From positions 248,001-312,000 of the forward strand of contig NZ_WHUV01000003.1 in assembly GCF_009380155.1 (NCBI RefSeq): a stretch of DNA of 64,000 bases, written 5' to 3'. This DNA is from Pseudomonas piscis (lineage in GTDB: Bacteria > Pseudomonadota > Gammaproteobacteria > Pseudomonadales > Pseudomonadaceae). Numbering within the stretch: position 1 is the first letter of the stretch; each line of letters starts with the position of its first letter. This document shows positions 33,167 to 41,369 of the stretch, one piece after another. A program made the translations under genes and the position numbers. Under the pieces are notes generated by a model. The model had not been told where the DNA came from. It saw only the letters and a list, made by a program, of their open reading frames with translations, and made no database searches.

Positions 33167-34744
33167 ATGGCCCTCGACATTCATGCTCACCGCATCCTGA
33201 TCCTCGACTTCGGTTCCCAGTACACCCAGCTGATCGCCCGCCGCGTGCGCGAAATCGGCGTGTACTGCGAACTGCACCCGTTCGACATGGACGATGAAGC
33301 GATCCGCGAATTCAATCCGCGCGGCATCATCCTGGCCGGTGGCCCGGAGTCGGTCCACGAAGCCAACAGCCCACGTGCACCGCAAGCGGTATTCGACCTG
33401 AAGGTCCCGCTGCTGGGCATCTGCTACGGCATGCAGACCATGGCCGAACAGATGGGCGGCAAGGTCGAAGGTTCCGAGCTGCGCGAATTCGGTTATGCCC
33501 GCGTTGACGTGGTCGGCAAGAGCCGCCTGCTGGACGGTATCGAAGACCACGTCGACGACGACGGCGTACTGGGCCTGGACGTGTGGATGAGCCACGGTGA
33601 CAAGGTCACCCAGATGCCGGGCAACTTCAACATCCTGGCCAGCACCCCGAGCTGCCCGATCGCCGGCATGTTCGACGACGCCCTGGGCTACTACGGCGTG
33701 CAGTTCCACCCGGAAGTGACCCACACCAAGCAAGGCGGTCGTATCCTGTCGCGCTTCGTCCAGGACATCTGCGGCTGCGAAGCCCTGTGGACTGCATCGA
33801 ACATCGTCGAGGACGCCATCGCCCAGGTCCGTGCACAAGTGGGCTCGGCCAACGTCCTGCTCGGCCTGTCCGGCGGTGTCGACTCCTCGGTGGTTGCCGC
33901 GCTGTTGCACCGCGCCATCGGCGACCAGCTGACCTGCGTATTCGTCGACAACGGCCTGCTGCGCCTGCACGAAGGCGACCAGGTGATGGCCATGTTCAAG
34001 GAGAACATGGGCGTCAAGGTGATCCGTGCCGACGCCGAGAAGCAGTTCCTCGACAACCTGGCCGGTGAAGCCGACCCGGAGAAGAAGCGCAAGATCATCG
34101 GTCGCACCTTCATCGACGTGTTCGATGCCGAAGCCAGCAAGCTGGAAAACATCCAGTTCCTCGCCCAGGGCACCATCTACCCCGACGTGATCGAATCGGC
34201 TGGCGCCAAGAGCGGCAAGGCCCATGTGATCAAGTCGCACCACAACGTCGGCGGCCTGCCGGAGGAAATGAACCTCAAGCTGGTCGAGCCGCTGCGCGAG
34301 CTGTTCAAGGACGAAGTGCGCAAGATCGGCCTGGAGCTGGGCCTGCCGTACGACATGGTCTACCGCCACCCGTTCCCGGGCCCGGGCCTGGGCGTGCGTA
34401 TCCTCGGCGAAGTGAAGAAGGAGTACGCCGACATCCTGCGTCGCGCCGACCACATCTTCATCGAAGAACTGCGCAAGGCCGACTGGTACCACAAGACCAG
34501 CCAGGCATTCGTGGTGTTCCAGCCGGTGAAATCGGTGGGCGTCGTGGGTGACGGTCGTCGCTACGCCTGGGTCGTGGCCCTGCGCGCGGTGGAGACCGTG
34601 GACTTCATGACCGCTCGTTGGGCGCACCTGCCATACGAGCTGCTGGAGACCGTCAGCGGCCGGATCATCAACGAGATCGAAGGCATCTCCCGCGTCACCT
34701 ACGACGTGTCGAGCAAGCCGCCAGCCACCATCGAGTGGGAATGA
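33167..34744 (+). CDS. guaA: GMP synthase (glutamine-hydrolysing)
   Basis: GuaA converts XMP to GMP using glutamine and ATP. The 525-residue protein has a class I glutamine amidotransferase domain (nucleophile in LLGICYGMQ, His/Glu in GVQFHPEVTHT), an ATP pyrophosphatase domain (P-loop GLSGGVDSSVVAA), and a dimerisation domain ending IEWE. In operon with guaB. Confidence 0.97.
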   Translation: MALDIHAHRILILDFGSQYTQLIARRVREIGVYCELHPFDMDDEAIREFNPRGIILAGGPESVHEANSPRAPQAVFDLKVPLLGICYGMQTMAEQMGGKVEGSELREFGYARVDVVGKSRLLDGIEDHVDDDGVLGLDVWMSHGDKVTQMPGNFNILASTPSCPIAGMFDDALGYYGVQFHPEVTHTKQGGRILSRFVQDICGCEALWTASNIVEDAIAQVRAQVGSANVLLGLSGGVDSSVVAALLHRAIGDQLTCVFVDNGLLRLHEGDQVMAMFKENMGVKVIRADAEKQFLDNLAGEADPEKKRKIIGRTFIDVFDAEASKLENIQFLAQGTIYPDVIESAGAKSGKAHVIKSHHNVGGLPEEMNLKLVEPLRELFKDEVRKIGLELGLPYDMVYRHPFPGPGLGVRILGEVKKEYADILRRADHIFIEELRKADWYHKTSQAFVVFQPVKSVGVVGDGRRYAWVVALRAVETVDFMTARWAHLPYELLETVSGRIINEIEGISRVTYDVSSKPPATIEWE

Positions 34745-34784
34745 TCGGCGCCAAGTGATCGGCACTTGACCCATTCGCAGTAAA

Positions 34785-34822
34785 CAATGGCGATCGGAAC
34801 CTTTGGGGGGCGATCGCCATTG
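34785..34822 (+). terminator. guaA: 12-bp inverted repeat after guaA, probable terminator
   Basis: Perfect arms CAATGGCGATCG / CGATCGCCATTG with a 14-base loop GAACCTTTGGGGGG that can itself pair (CC with GG). Only TCGTTTCT follows, so T-run support is weak. From here to 35018 I see no gene or clear motif. Confidence 0.6.
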
Positions 34823-35018
34823 TCGTTTCTGGGGGACTGCCTTTGGCGCACATCGGCATTTGTGTTGCAGGACTTTTAGATGCGGCGCTTTTTCGCCTTC
34901 CGGCAATATCACGTAAGACATGCTCGGCCCCTTGTCCTGGGCTTCTCTCTACCCTTGGGTCTCCCCCGCCTGTTTTTGCTGCGGTTTGTTCGTGGCGCGG
35001 GTTTGATCGGGTGGTAAT

Positions 35019-35056
35019 AGGTTGTCGATTGACAACCTTGTGTCGCTGGCGATACT
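35019..35056 (+). promoter_or_regulatory. Palindromic operator with embedded promoter for the HicA-like/HTH gene pair
   Basis: A 20-bp palindrome AGGTTGTCGATTGACAACCT (35019-35038, 8-bp arms) includes a perfect -35 TTGACA (35029-35034). GATACT (35051-35056) is a plausible -10 at 16-bp spacing. Predicted transcription would begin near 35063, almost at the start codon (35068) and after the GGAGG ribosome site, so either the transcript is nearly leaderless or the -10 is elsewhere. Autoregulation by the HTH protein is inferred. Confidence 0.5.
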
Positions 35057-35067
35057 GGAGGCTATGG

Positions 35068-35346
35068 ATGGCTCGTGCAACTCATCCCAAGAAGGATATT
35101 GAAATGGCCCTGCGTTACGCCGAATGGCAGGGCTGGCGCATCGAGGTCGGCGGTGGTCATGCCTGGGGGCGGATCTACTGCCCGTACAACAATGAAGTGT
35201 GCCGCTGTGGCGAGTTCTGCGTTACCAGCGTATGGCGTACGCCGAAGAATCCGACCCAGCACGCCCGGGCGTTATGCCGGGTGATCGATAACTGCACCGT
35301 GAACCAGCTGCGTGGAGACAAGGCGCCGGCAGCCCGCAAGGAGTAA
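35068..35346 (+). CDS. HicA-like small protein, candidate toxin
   Basis: A 92-residue basic protein beginning MARATHPKKDIEMALRYAEW. The segment AEWQGWRIEVGGGHAWGRIY resembles the HicA mRNA interferase core, where a glycine-rich turn precedes the catalytic histidine. Unlike typical HicA it has five extra cysteines (CPYNNEVCRCGEFC plus two more toward the end), which could bind a metal. ATG 35068 has GGAGG six bases upstream. The HTH gene follows 5 bp later. Family placement is by pattern only; function unproven. Confidence 0.6.
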   Translation: MARATHPKKDIEMALRYAEWQGWRIEVGGGHAWGRIYCPYNNEVCRCGEFCVTSVWRTPKNPTQHARALCRVIDNCTVNQLRGDKAPAARKE

Positions 35347-35351
35347 GCACC

Positions 35352-35870
35352 ATGGAATACCTGTTCACTCTCAACTATCTGCTGCTGGAGGGCTGTGATC
35401 AGCTGCAACTGGTGGAGCGCCTCGGTGCGGCGGGTTGCACCGACGTCCTGGTGGGCACCGGCCTGGCTGGGCGCCTGGCCCTGGAGTTCACTCGCGAGGC
35501 CGATAGTGCCGAGGTCGCGTTGCTCAGCGCCCTCGGTGATATCAAGCGAATCATTCCCGAAGCGCGGTTGGTGGAGGCCAGCCCGGATTTCGTCGGTCTC
35601 AGCGAAATCGCCGAAATCATCGGGGTGTCCCGGCAGAACATGCGCAAGCTGATGCTTGGTCACGCCGACAGCTTTCCCCTGGCGATCCATGAGGGCAGCT
35701 CCTCGCTGTGGCACCTGGCGGAAGTCTTGAGCTGGCTCGACAGCAAGGGCGGCTATGCCCTCGAACATCCGCTGATCGAGGTGGCGCGGGTAGCGCAGCA
35801 GGTGAATGCGGCCAAGGAGTCGAAGCGCATCGGTCCCTTGAGCTGCGAGCTTGTGGCCTTGCTCGGCTGA
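35352..35870 (+). CDS. Helix-turn-helix protein, candidate antitoxin/autoregulator
   Basis: A 172-residue acidic protein. The N-terminal ~75 residues (FTLNYLLLEGCDQLQLVERL, then GRLALEFTREADSAEVALLS) have a beta-alpha pattern that loosely resembles a HicB fold. A MerR/AlpA-like helix-turn-helix follows: VGLSEIAEIIGVSRQNMRKL, with a wing-like SSSLWHLAEVLSWL. AAGGAG lies nine bases before the ATG. Organised as toxin-first, DNA-binding-partner-second, which is the HicAB order. Could also be an unrelated transcription factor. Confidence 0.6.
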   Translation: MEYLFTLNYLLLEGCDQLQLVERLGAAGCTDVLVGTGLAGRLALEFTREADSAEVALLSALGDIKRIIPEARLVEASPDFVGLSEIAEIIGVSRQNMRKLMLGHADSFPLAIHEGSSSLWHLAEVLSWLDSKGGYALEHPLIEVARVAQQVNAAKESKRIGPLSCELVALLG

Positions 35871-35882
35871 TCGCTCGCTGGC

Positions 35883-36587
35883 TCAGCGCCGCGCCACGTC
35901 GGAGAAGTAGAACTTGTCCAGGGTATGGCGTGATTCGGTGTACTCGAACTGCCGGCCATCCTGGAGAAAGGTCTGGTTGCTGACCACGATCACATGGCTC
36001 TGGCCGTCCAGGTCGAGCAACTGCTGGTCGTCCTTGCTGCGTGGGCTGGCCTCGATGGTGCGTTGGGCGTAGCTGATGTTCAGTTGCAGGGTCTGTTCGA
36101 TATAGGCGTAGATCGAATGCTCGGCGATTTGCCGGTCCAGCCCCGGAATCAGCTCCGCGACGAAGTGGTTGATGTCGAGGATCACCCGCTTGCCGTCGAT
36201 GCGCCGTACCCGCTTGATCCGGGTGACCAGGCTGCCTTCTTCTGCCTGCAGGTGCGCCCGCAGCGATCCTTCGAGAGGAAACTGGCTGAACTCCACCACC
36301 TCGGTGCTGACGTCGTCCCCCAGCCGTGGATAGGTTTCCTGGAAACTGACGATGCCACCCAGCTGGAACTCGATGGGAGCGGACGAGAGCACGAAGGTGC
36401 CCTTGCCATGGACTTTCTGCGCGAAACCGCGTTCCTGCAGCAGTTCGATGGCCTTGCGCACAGTGCCGCGGCTGGCCTGGTAGCTGTCCATCAGTTCGGC
36501 TTCCGAGGGCAGGCGGGCGCCGCGTTCCAGGCGTTCGGTGGTGATGCTGGCAAGCAGATCGCTGTAGATCCGGTTGTATTTGCTCAT
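35883..36587 (-). CDS. treR: Trehalose operon repressor, GntR/HutC family
   Basis: A 234-residue regulator with an N-terminal GntR winged helix (LPSEAELMDSYQASRGTVRK) and a HutC/UTRA effector domain (FSQFPLEGSLRAHLQAEEGS, then YAYIEQTLQLNISYAQRTIE). TreR in this family senses trehalose 6-phosphate. It is divergent from the trehalose PTS gene and separated from it by a double palindromic operator. The name rests on context and family. Confidence 0.88.
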   Translation of the reverse strand: MSKYNRIYSDLLASITTERLERGARLPSEAELMDSYQASRGTVRKAIELLQERGFAQKVHGKGTFVLSSAPIEFQLGGIVSFQETYPRLGDDVSTEVVEFSQFPLEGSLRAHLQAEEGSLVTRIKRVRRIDGKRVILDINHFVAELIPGLDRQIAEHSIYAYIEQTLQLNISYAQRTIEASPRSKDDQQLLDLDGQSHVIVVSNQTFLQDGRQFEYTESRHTLDKFYFSDVARR

Positions 36588-36720
36588 GGGATGGCTCTGT
36601 GCCGGACGGTGCTCAAGGCAGGCACCTTAAGGGCTGGGCGGGGCATTTGTCCATGCGCCTGACGCAGGCTCTAGAGAGCCTGGAAAGCGGATCTGGTGGG
36701 GAGACCCGAAGAAAAAACAA

Positions 36721-36762
36721 ACTCGTCTGTACGAGTTGTTGATTTAACTCGTACAGACGAGT
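36721..36762. promoter_or_regulatory. treR: Double TreR operator
   Basis: Two 16-bp palindromes, ACTCGTCTGTACGAGT (36721-36736) and ACTCGTACAGACGAGT (36747-36762). The second is the exact reverse complement of the first, so the whole region is a 17-bp-arm inverted repeat around GTTGATTT. Centres are 26 bp apart. The GT-N4-AC core fits GntR/HutC sites. It lies 55 bp before the transporter start, where it can block the promoter. Confidence 0.85.
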
Positions 36763-36817
36763 AGCTTTCCTCCCCGGCGTGCTGCCAATAACAAGAATCT
36801 CAGGTGGAAGAACGAGC

Positions 36818-38260
36818 ATGAGCCACGACTATTCAACGATCGCCAGCGAGTTGCTGCACAGCCTCGGTGGCGCCGACAACCTCGAGCAGGCGGCCCATTG
36901 CGTGACGCGCCTGCGCCTGGCCCTGAAGGACCCGAGCCGGGTCGACAGCGCCACGCTCAACCAGATCGATCTGGTCAAGGGCTCGTTCTTCACCGGTGGC
37001 CTGTTCCAGGTCGTGATCGGCCCCGGCGAGGTGGAAAAGGTCTACGCGGCACTGCGCGAGCAGACCGGCCTTGCCGTCTCGACCATTGCCGATGTGAAGC
37101 ACAAGGGCGCGCAGAAGGCCCACGCCATGCAGCGCCTGGTGCGGGTCTTCTCCGACGTGTTCATGCCGATCCTGCCGGCCCTGATCATCGCCGGGCTGTT
37201 GATGGGGGTGAACAACCTGCTGGCCGCCAAGGGCATGTTCATCGAGGGCAAGACCTTGCTTGAGGCCCATCCGGACCTGGACGGGTTGTGGAGCCTGATC
37301 AACCTGATGGCCAATACCTCCTTCGTGTTCCTGCCGGCCCTGGTGGGCTGGTCGGCGGCCAAGCGCTTTGGCGGCAGCGAGATCCTCGGCATCGTCCTGG
37401 GCCTGATGCTGGTCCACCCGGACCTGCTCAACGCCTGGAACTACGGCAAGGCCGTGGCTGGCCTGGATGGCCAGAGCCTGCCGTACTTCGACATCCTTGG
37501 CCTGTTCCAGATCGAGAAGGTCGGCTACCAGGGGCAGATCCTGCCGATCCTGCTGGCCGCCTACGTGATGAGCGTGATCGAAAAGTGGCTGCGGGCGAGG
37601 GTGCCCAATGCCATTACCCTGCTGGTGGTGCCCATCACCACCATCGTGGTCACCGGGGTGCTGGCCCTGGCGATCATCGGACCGGTGACCCGCCACCTGG
37701 GAATCCTGATCACCGAGGGCGTGGTCACGCTGTTCGAGCTGGCGCCGATGGTGGGCGGGGCGATCTTCGGCCTGCTCTATGCACCACTGGTGATCACCGG
37801 CATGCACCACATGTTCCTGGCGGTCGACCTGCAACTGATCTCTACCCAGGGCGGCACCTTCATCTGGCCGATGATCGTCATGTCCAACCTGGCCCAGGGC
37901 AGTGCCGCCCTGGCGGTATTCACCATGAGCCGTAACGCCCGGGACCGCAGCATGGCCTCGACCTCGGCGGTCTCGGCGTATTTCGGCATCACCGAGCCGG
38001 CGATGTTCGGGGTCAACCTGCGCTACAAGTTTCCGTTCTACGCCGCGCTGATCGGCTCGGCCCTGGGCAGCGTCGTTCTCTCGCTGAACAAGGTCCAGGC
38101 CTCGGCCATCGGTGTCGGCGGGCTGCCGGGATTCATCTCGATCATTCCCCAATACATCCCGATGTTCGTCATTGGCATGGTCGTGGCCCTGGTGGTGCCC
38201 TTCGTCCTCACTTGCGGCTTGAGCCTGAAGATCATCCGTCCCGGTTACCGAGTGGCCTGA
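36818..38260 (+). CDS. treP: PTS trehalose transporter subunit IIBC
   Basis: Imports trehalose as trehalose 6-phosphate. The 480-residue protein has an N-terminal EIIB domain with phospho-cysteine 28 (AAHCVTRLRLAL) and a C-terminal EIIC membrane domain of about ten spans (FMPILPALIIAGLLMGVNN; ITEPAMFGVNLRYKFPFYAA). There is no fused IIA; the IIA-HPr-EI protein at 41370 can supply it. I start at ATG 36818 (MSHDYSTIASELL) behind AGGTGGAAG. Confidence 0.92.
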   Translation: MSHDYSTIASELLHSLGGADNLEQAAHCVTRLRLALKDPSRVDSATLNQIDLVKGSFFTGGLFQVVIGPGEVEKVYAALREQTGLAVSTIADVKHKGAQKAHAMQRLVRVFSDVFMPILPALIIAGLLMGVNNLLAAKGMFIEGKTLLEAHPDLDGLWSLINLMANTSFVFLPALVGWSAAKRFGGSEILGIVLGLMLVHPDLLNAWNYGKAVAGLDGQSLPYFDILGLFQIEKVGYQGQILPILLAAYVMSVIEKWLRARVPNAITLLVVPITTIVVTGVLALAIIGPVTRHLGILITEGVVTLFELAPMVGGAIFGLLYAPLVITGMHHMFLAVDLQLISTQGGTFIWPMIVMSNLAQGSAALAVFTMSRNARDRSMASTSAVSAYFGITEPAMFGVNLRYKFPFYAALIGSALGSVVLSLNKVQASAIGVGGLPGFISIIPQYIPMFVIGMVVALVVPFVLTCGLSLKIIRPGYRVA

Positions 38261-38312
38261 CCGGCCTGGCAGGAGGCGGTGAATGCTTGTGCACTTTCCA
38301 AAGGAATCCCCC

Positions 38313-39965
38313 ATGCAAGACTGGCAGCGCTCGGTGATCTACCAGATCTACCCGAAAAGTTTTCACAGCCACTCAGGACAGGCCACAGGCGACCTGCTGG
38401 GCGTGGTAGACAAGCTCGACTACCTGCACTGGCTGGGGGTCGACTGCCTGTGGCTGACTCCGTTCCTGCGCTCGCCGCAGCGCGACAACGGCTATGACAT
38501 CAGCGACTACTACGCCATCGATCCCAGCTACGGCAGCATGGCCGACTGCGAACTGTTGATCGCGGAGGCCGGCAAGCGCGGCATCAAGCTGATGCTCGAC
38601 ATCGTGGTCAACCACACCTCCATCGAGCACAGCTGGTTCCAGCAGGCCCGCAGCAGCCTGGACAACCCTTACCGGGACTTCTACATCTGGCGCGACGAGC
38701 CCAACAACTGGGAGTCCAAGTTCGGCGGCTCGGCCTGGGAGTACGAGGCGCAGACCGGCCAGTACTACCTGCACCTGTTCGATCACACCCAGGCCGATCT
38801 GAACTGGGACAACCCCCTGGTGCGCGCCGAAGTCTTCAAGATGATGCGCTTCTGGCGGGACAAGGGGGTCGGCGGCTTTCGCCTGGATGTGATCAACCTG
38901 ATCTCCAAGCCGGCGGATTTTCCCGAAGACCAGAGCGACGGCCGACGTTTCTATACCGACGGCCCGAACGTCCATGAGTACCTGCAGGAGATGCATCGGG
39001 AGGTGTTCGCCGGCCACGACCTGGTGAATGTCGGCGAGATGTCTTCCACCCGCCTGGAGCACTGCATCCGCTACTCGAACCCGGAGTCGAAGGAGCTGTC
39101 GATGACCTTCAACTTCCATCACCTGAAGGTGGATTACCCCAACCAGCAGAAGTGGTTGCGGGCCGATTTCGACTTCCTCGAACTCAAGCGCATCTTGTCC
39201 GATTGGCAGTGCGGCATGCAGGCTGGCGGCGGCTGGAACGCGTTGTTCTGGTGCAATCACGACCAGCCCCGGGTGGTATCGCGGTTCGGCGATGACGGCG
39301 AGCATCGGGTGGTGTCGGCGAAGATGCTGGCCACCGCCTTGCACCTGCTGCAGGGCACGCCCTTCGTCTACCAGGGCGAAGAGCTGGGCATGACCAATCC
39401 GCATTTCCAGCGCATCGAGCAATACCGCGACGTCGAGACCCTGAACATCTACCGCCTCAAGCGCGAGGCTGGTGAAGACCCGCAACAGATCATGGCGGCG
39501 ATCCAGCAGAAGTCCCGGGACAACGGACGTACACCCATGCAATGGAATACCGGGGCCAATGCCGGCTTCAGCAGCGCCGAGCCCTGGATCGAGGTCGCGG
39601 CCAATGCCGACCGGATCAATGTCGAGGCGCAGCAAGAGGACCCGCAGTCGGTGTTGCACCACTATCGTCGGCTGATCGCCTTGCGTCGTGAGCAGGCGTT
39701 GATCCAGCACGGTATCTACCGCCAATTGCTGCCCGACCATCCACAGCTCTGGATCTACGTGCGCGAAGGGCAGGGCGAGCGCCTGCTGGTGGTGAACAAC
39801 TTCTATGGCACGCCGTGCGAGGTCCAATTGCCGCCGCAGATTATCGCGCCGGGTATGCAACAGCAGCAGCTGATCAGCAACTACCTGGGCGATGTCGTGC
39901 GCAGCCGGCAGTTGCTGCTGCGGCCCTATGAGTCCTTCGTCCTGCACCTGGCCGACGCCTACTAG
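38313..39965 (+). CDS. treC: Alpha,alpha-phosphotrehalase
   Basis: Cytoplasmic GH13 hydrolase that splits trehalose 6-phosphate to glucose and glucose 6-phosphate. The 550-residue enzyme shows the GH13 regions: DIVVNHTS, GFRLDVINLISK (nucleophile Asp), GEMSS (acid Glu) and WCNHDQPRVVSRFG. ATG 38313 (MQDWQRSVIYQIYPKSF) has AAGGAA six bases upstream; an in-frame ATG ten codons earlier is less likely. Second structural gene of the trehalose operon. Confidence 0.94.
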   Translation: MQDWQRSVIYQIYPKSFHSHSGQATGDLLGVVDKLDYLHWLGVDCLWLTPFLRSPQRDNGYDISDYYAIDPSYGSMADCELLIAEAGKRGIKLMLDIVVNHTSIEHSWFQQARSSLDNPYRDFYIWRDEPNNWESKFGGSAWEYEAQTGQYYLHLFDHTQADLNWDNPLVRAEVFKMMRFWRDKGVGGFRLDVINLISKPADFPEDQSDGRRFYTDGPNVHEYLQEMHREVFAGHDLVNVGEMSSTRLEHCIRYSNPESKELSMTFNFHHLKVDYPNQQKWLRADFDFLELKRILSDWQCGMQAGGGWNALFWCNHDQPRVVSRFGDDGEHRVVSAKMLATALHLLQGTPFVYQGEELGMTNPHFQRIEQYRDVETLNIYRLKREAGEDPQQIMAAIQQKSRDNGRTPMQWNTGANAGFSSAEPWIEVAANADRINVEAQQEDPQSVLHHYRRLIALRREQALIQHGIYRQLLPDHPQLWIYVREGQGERLLVVNNFYGTPCEVQLPPQIIAPGMQQQQLISNYLGDVVRSRQLLLRPYESFVLHLADAY

Positions 39966-40026
39966 TAGCCAGGTGGCTTTTGCCGTTTGCCAGGCATGCG
40001 CTGTACCGGAGCCAGCGCAGGGCCTC

Positions 40027-40044
40027 GCGCCGGCCTGCCGGCGC
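40027..40044 (+). other. Intercistronic palindrome between treC and the porin gene
   Basis: GCGCCGGC-CT-GCCGGCGC, a perfect 8-bp inverted repeat that would form a very stable hairpin. No T-run. It may limit transcript readthrough or protect the upstream mRNA end, setting the porin level apart from treC. Confidence 0.5.
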
Positions 40045-40063
40045 CTGCGGATCCGGATATCAC

Positions 40064-40074
40064 AATAAAAATAA
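40064..40074 (+). promoter_or_regulatory. Candidate Hfq/Crc (catabolite activity) motif at the porin ribosome-binding site
   Basis: AATAAAAATAA contains two overlapping AANAANAA units directly before the GGGGTGG Shine-Dalgarno of the porin gene. In Pseudomonas this motif lets Hfq with Crc block translation when preferred carbon sources are present. Inference from motif and position. Confidence 0.5.
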
Positions 40075-40085
40075 TGGGGTGGCTT

Positions 40086-41309
40086 ATGAAAACAACGATC
40101 AATCGCGGTTTGGCGGCGTCCTGCCTGTGCCTGGCCTTGCCTTATCCGGCCCAGGCCCTGGAGTTTGCCGGCTACCTGCGCAGTGGCCTCGGCACTTCGG
40201 TCAACAGTGGCGGGCAATCGTGCTTCCAGCTTCCCGGCGCGCCATCCAAATACCGTCTGGGCAACGAGTGCGAGCAGTACGCCGAGCTGGAGCTGCGCCA
40301 GGATCTGTACACCCTCGAGGACGGTTCGGTGCTCAGCATCGATGGCATGGCATCGCTCAACAACCGCTACGACCGCAACCTGACCTTCCAGGGGGAGAAC
40401 GGCTCGGCGCGCATGCCGCAGATGTATGCCCAGTGGTCGAAGCTGCCCAGCCTCAATGGCGGTTCGCTGTGGGCCGGGCGTCGTTACTATAAGCGTAACG
40501 ACATCCATATCTCCGACTTCTACTACTGGAACCAGAGCGCCACCGGCGGCGGGGTCGAGGACGTGCGCATCGGCGATCTGAAATACAGCTATGCCTTTTC
40601 CCGCAAGGACAACCTCTACCAGAAGCAGGCCGTGACCCGTCATGACTTCAACGTCGCCGGCTTCCAGAGCAACCCCGGCGGCGAATTGGAGCTGGGCCTG
40701 AGCTACCTGGAAAAGCCCGATCGCCGTGGCGCTCACAACGGCTGGGCGATCACCACCCAGCATGTGCAACAGGGTTTCCTGGGCGGCAAGAACAAGCTCG
40801 CCCTGCAATACGGCGAGGGCCCGGGCACCGGCCTGGGCTATACCGGCAACTCCTACCTGGATGACAGTAACAAGAGCTATCGCCTGGTGGAGTTTTTCGA
40901 CTGGCAACTGACCCCACGCTTCGGCGGTCAGTTTGAGGCGGTCTATCAGAAGGACATTCGCCCCGACGGCCAGGACCAGAGCTGGATCTCCCTTGGCGTG
41001 CGCCCGGCCTATGCCATCACCGAGCAGTTCAAGCTGGTGGCCGAGTTCGGCCACGATCAGGTGGAGGCCCCCGGGGGCACGCGCAAGCTCAGCAAGTTCA
41101 CCTTCGCGCCGACCTGGTCGCCCAAGGGACCGGAGTTCTGGGCCCGTCCCGAGGTGCGCCTGTATTACACCTATGCCAGCTGGAACGAGGCGGCCAAGTG
41201 TGCGGCCAACCAACTGGCGGCCGGCTCCGCGCTGTCCGACAGCGGTGCGTTCGGCAGCGCCCAACATGGGGCGAACGTCGGTTTGCAGGTCGAGTACTGG
41301 TGGAAATAA
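40086..41309 (+). CDS. Maltoporin (LamB)-type outer-membrane porin of the trehalose operon
   Basis: A 407-residue outer-membrane protein with a signal peptide (to AQALEFAGYLRSG) and beta-strand-rich sequence ending in aromatic EYWWK, as in LamB family porins. LEFAGYLRSGLGTSVNSGG is the typical maltoporin first strand, and CFQLPGAPSKYRLGNECE fits loop L1 with a disulfide. Likely passes trehalose across the outer membrane. ATG 40086 follows GGGGTGG; in-frame codons upstream lack a site. Specific sugar is inferred from context. Confidence 0.85.
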   Translation: MKTTINRGLAASCLCLALPYPAQALEFAGYLRSGLGTSVNSGGQSCFQLPGAPSKYRLGNECEQYAELELRQDLYTLEDGSVLSIDGMASLNNRYDRNLTFQGENGSARMPQMYAQWSKLPSLNGGSLWAGRRYYKRNDIHISDFYYWNQSATGGGVEDVRIGDLKYSYAFSRKDNLYQKQAVTRHDFNVAGFQSNPGGELELGLSYLEKPDRRGAHNGWAITTQHVQQGFLGGKNKLALQYGEGPGTGLGYTGNSYLDDSNKSYRLVEFFDWQLTPRFGGQFEAVYQKDIRPDGQDQSWISLGVRPAYAITEQFKLVAEFGHDQVEAPGGTRKLSKFTFAPTWSPKGPEFWARPEVRLYYTYASWNEAAKCAANQLAAGSALSDSGAFGSAQHGANVGLQVEYWWK

Positions 41310-41369
41310 GCGATGCTGGCGGGGCTCGCGCTCCATCGGCACTTCAAGGAATCAACAGCAGGTGACGTC

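Noticed and set aside
34823..35018. Upstream extension of the HicA-like frame to 34843
   Set aside because: The frame is open but the translation is not protein-like, and the GGAGG site and operator point to ATG 35068.
38373..41342. A 989-codon minus-strand reading frame opposite treC and the porin gene
   Set aside because: Composition is His/Gln/Gly-rich, as is usual for antisense of high-GC genes; both plus-strand genes are clearly real.
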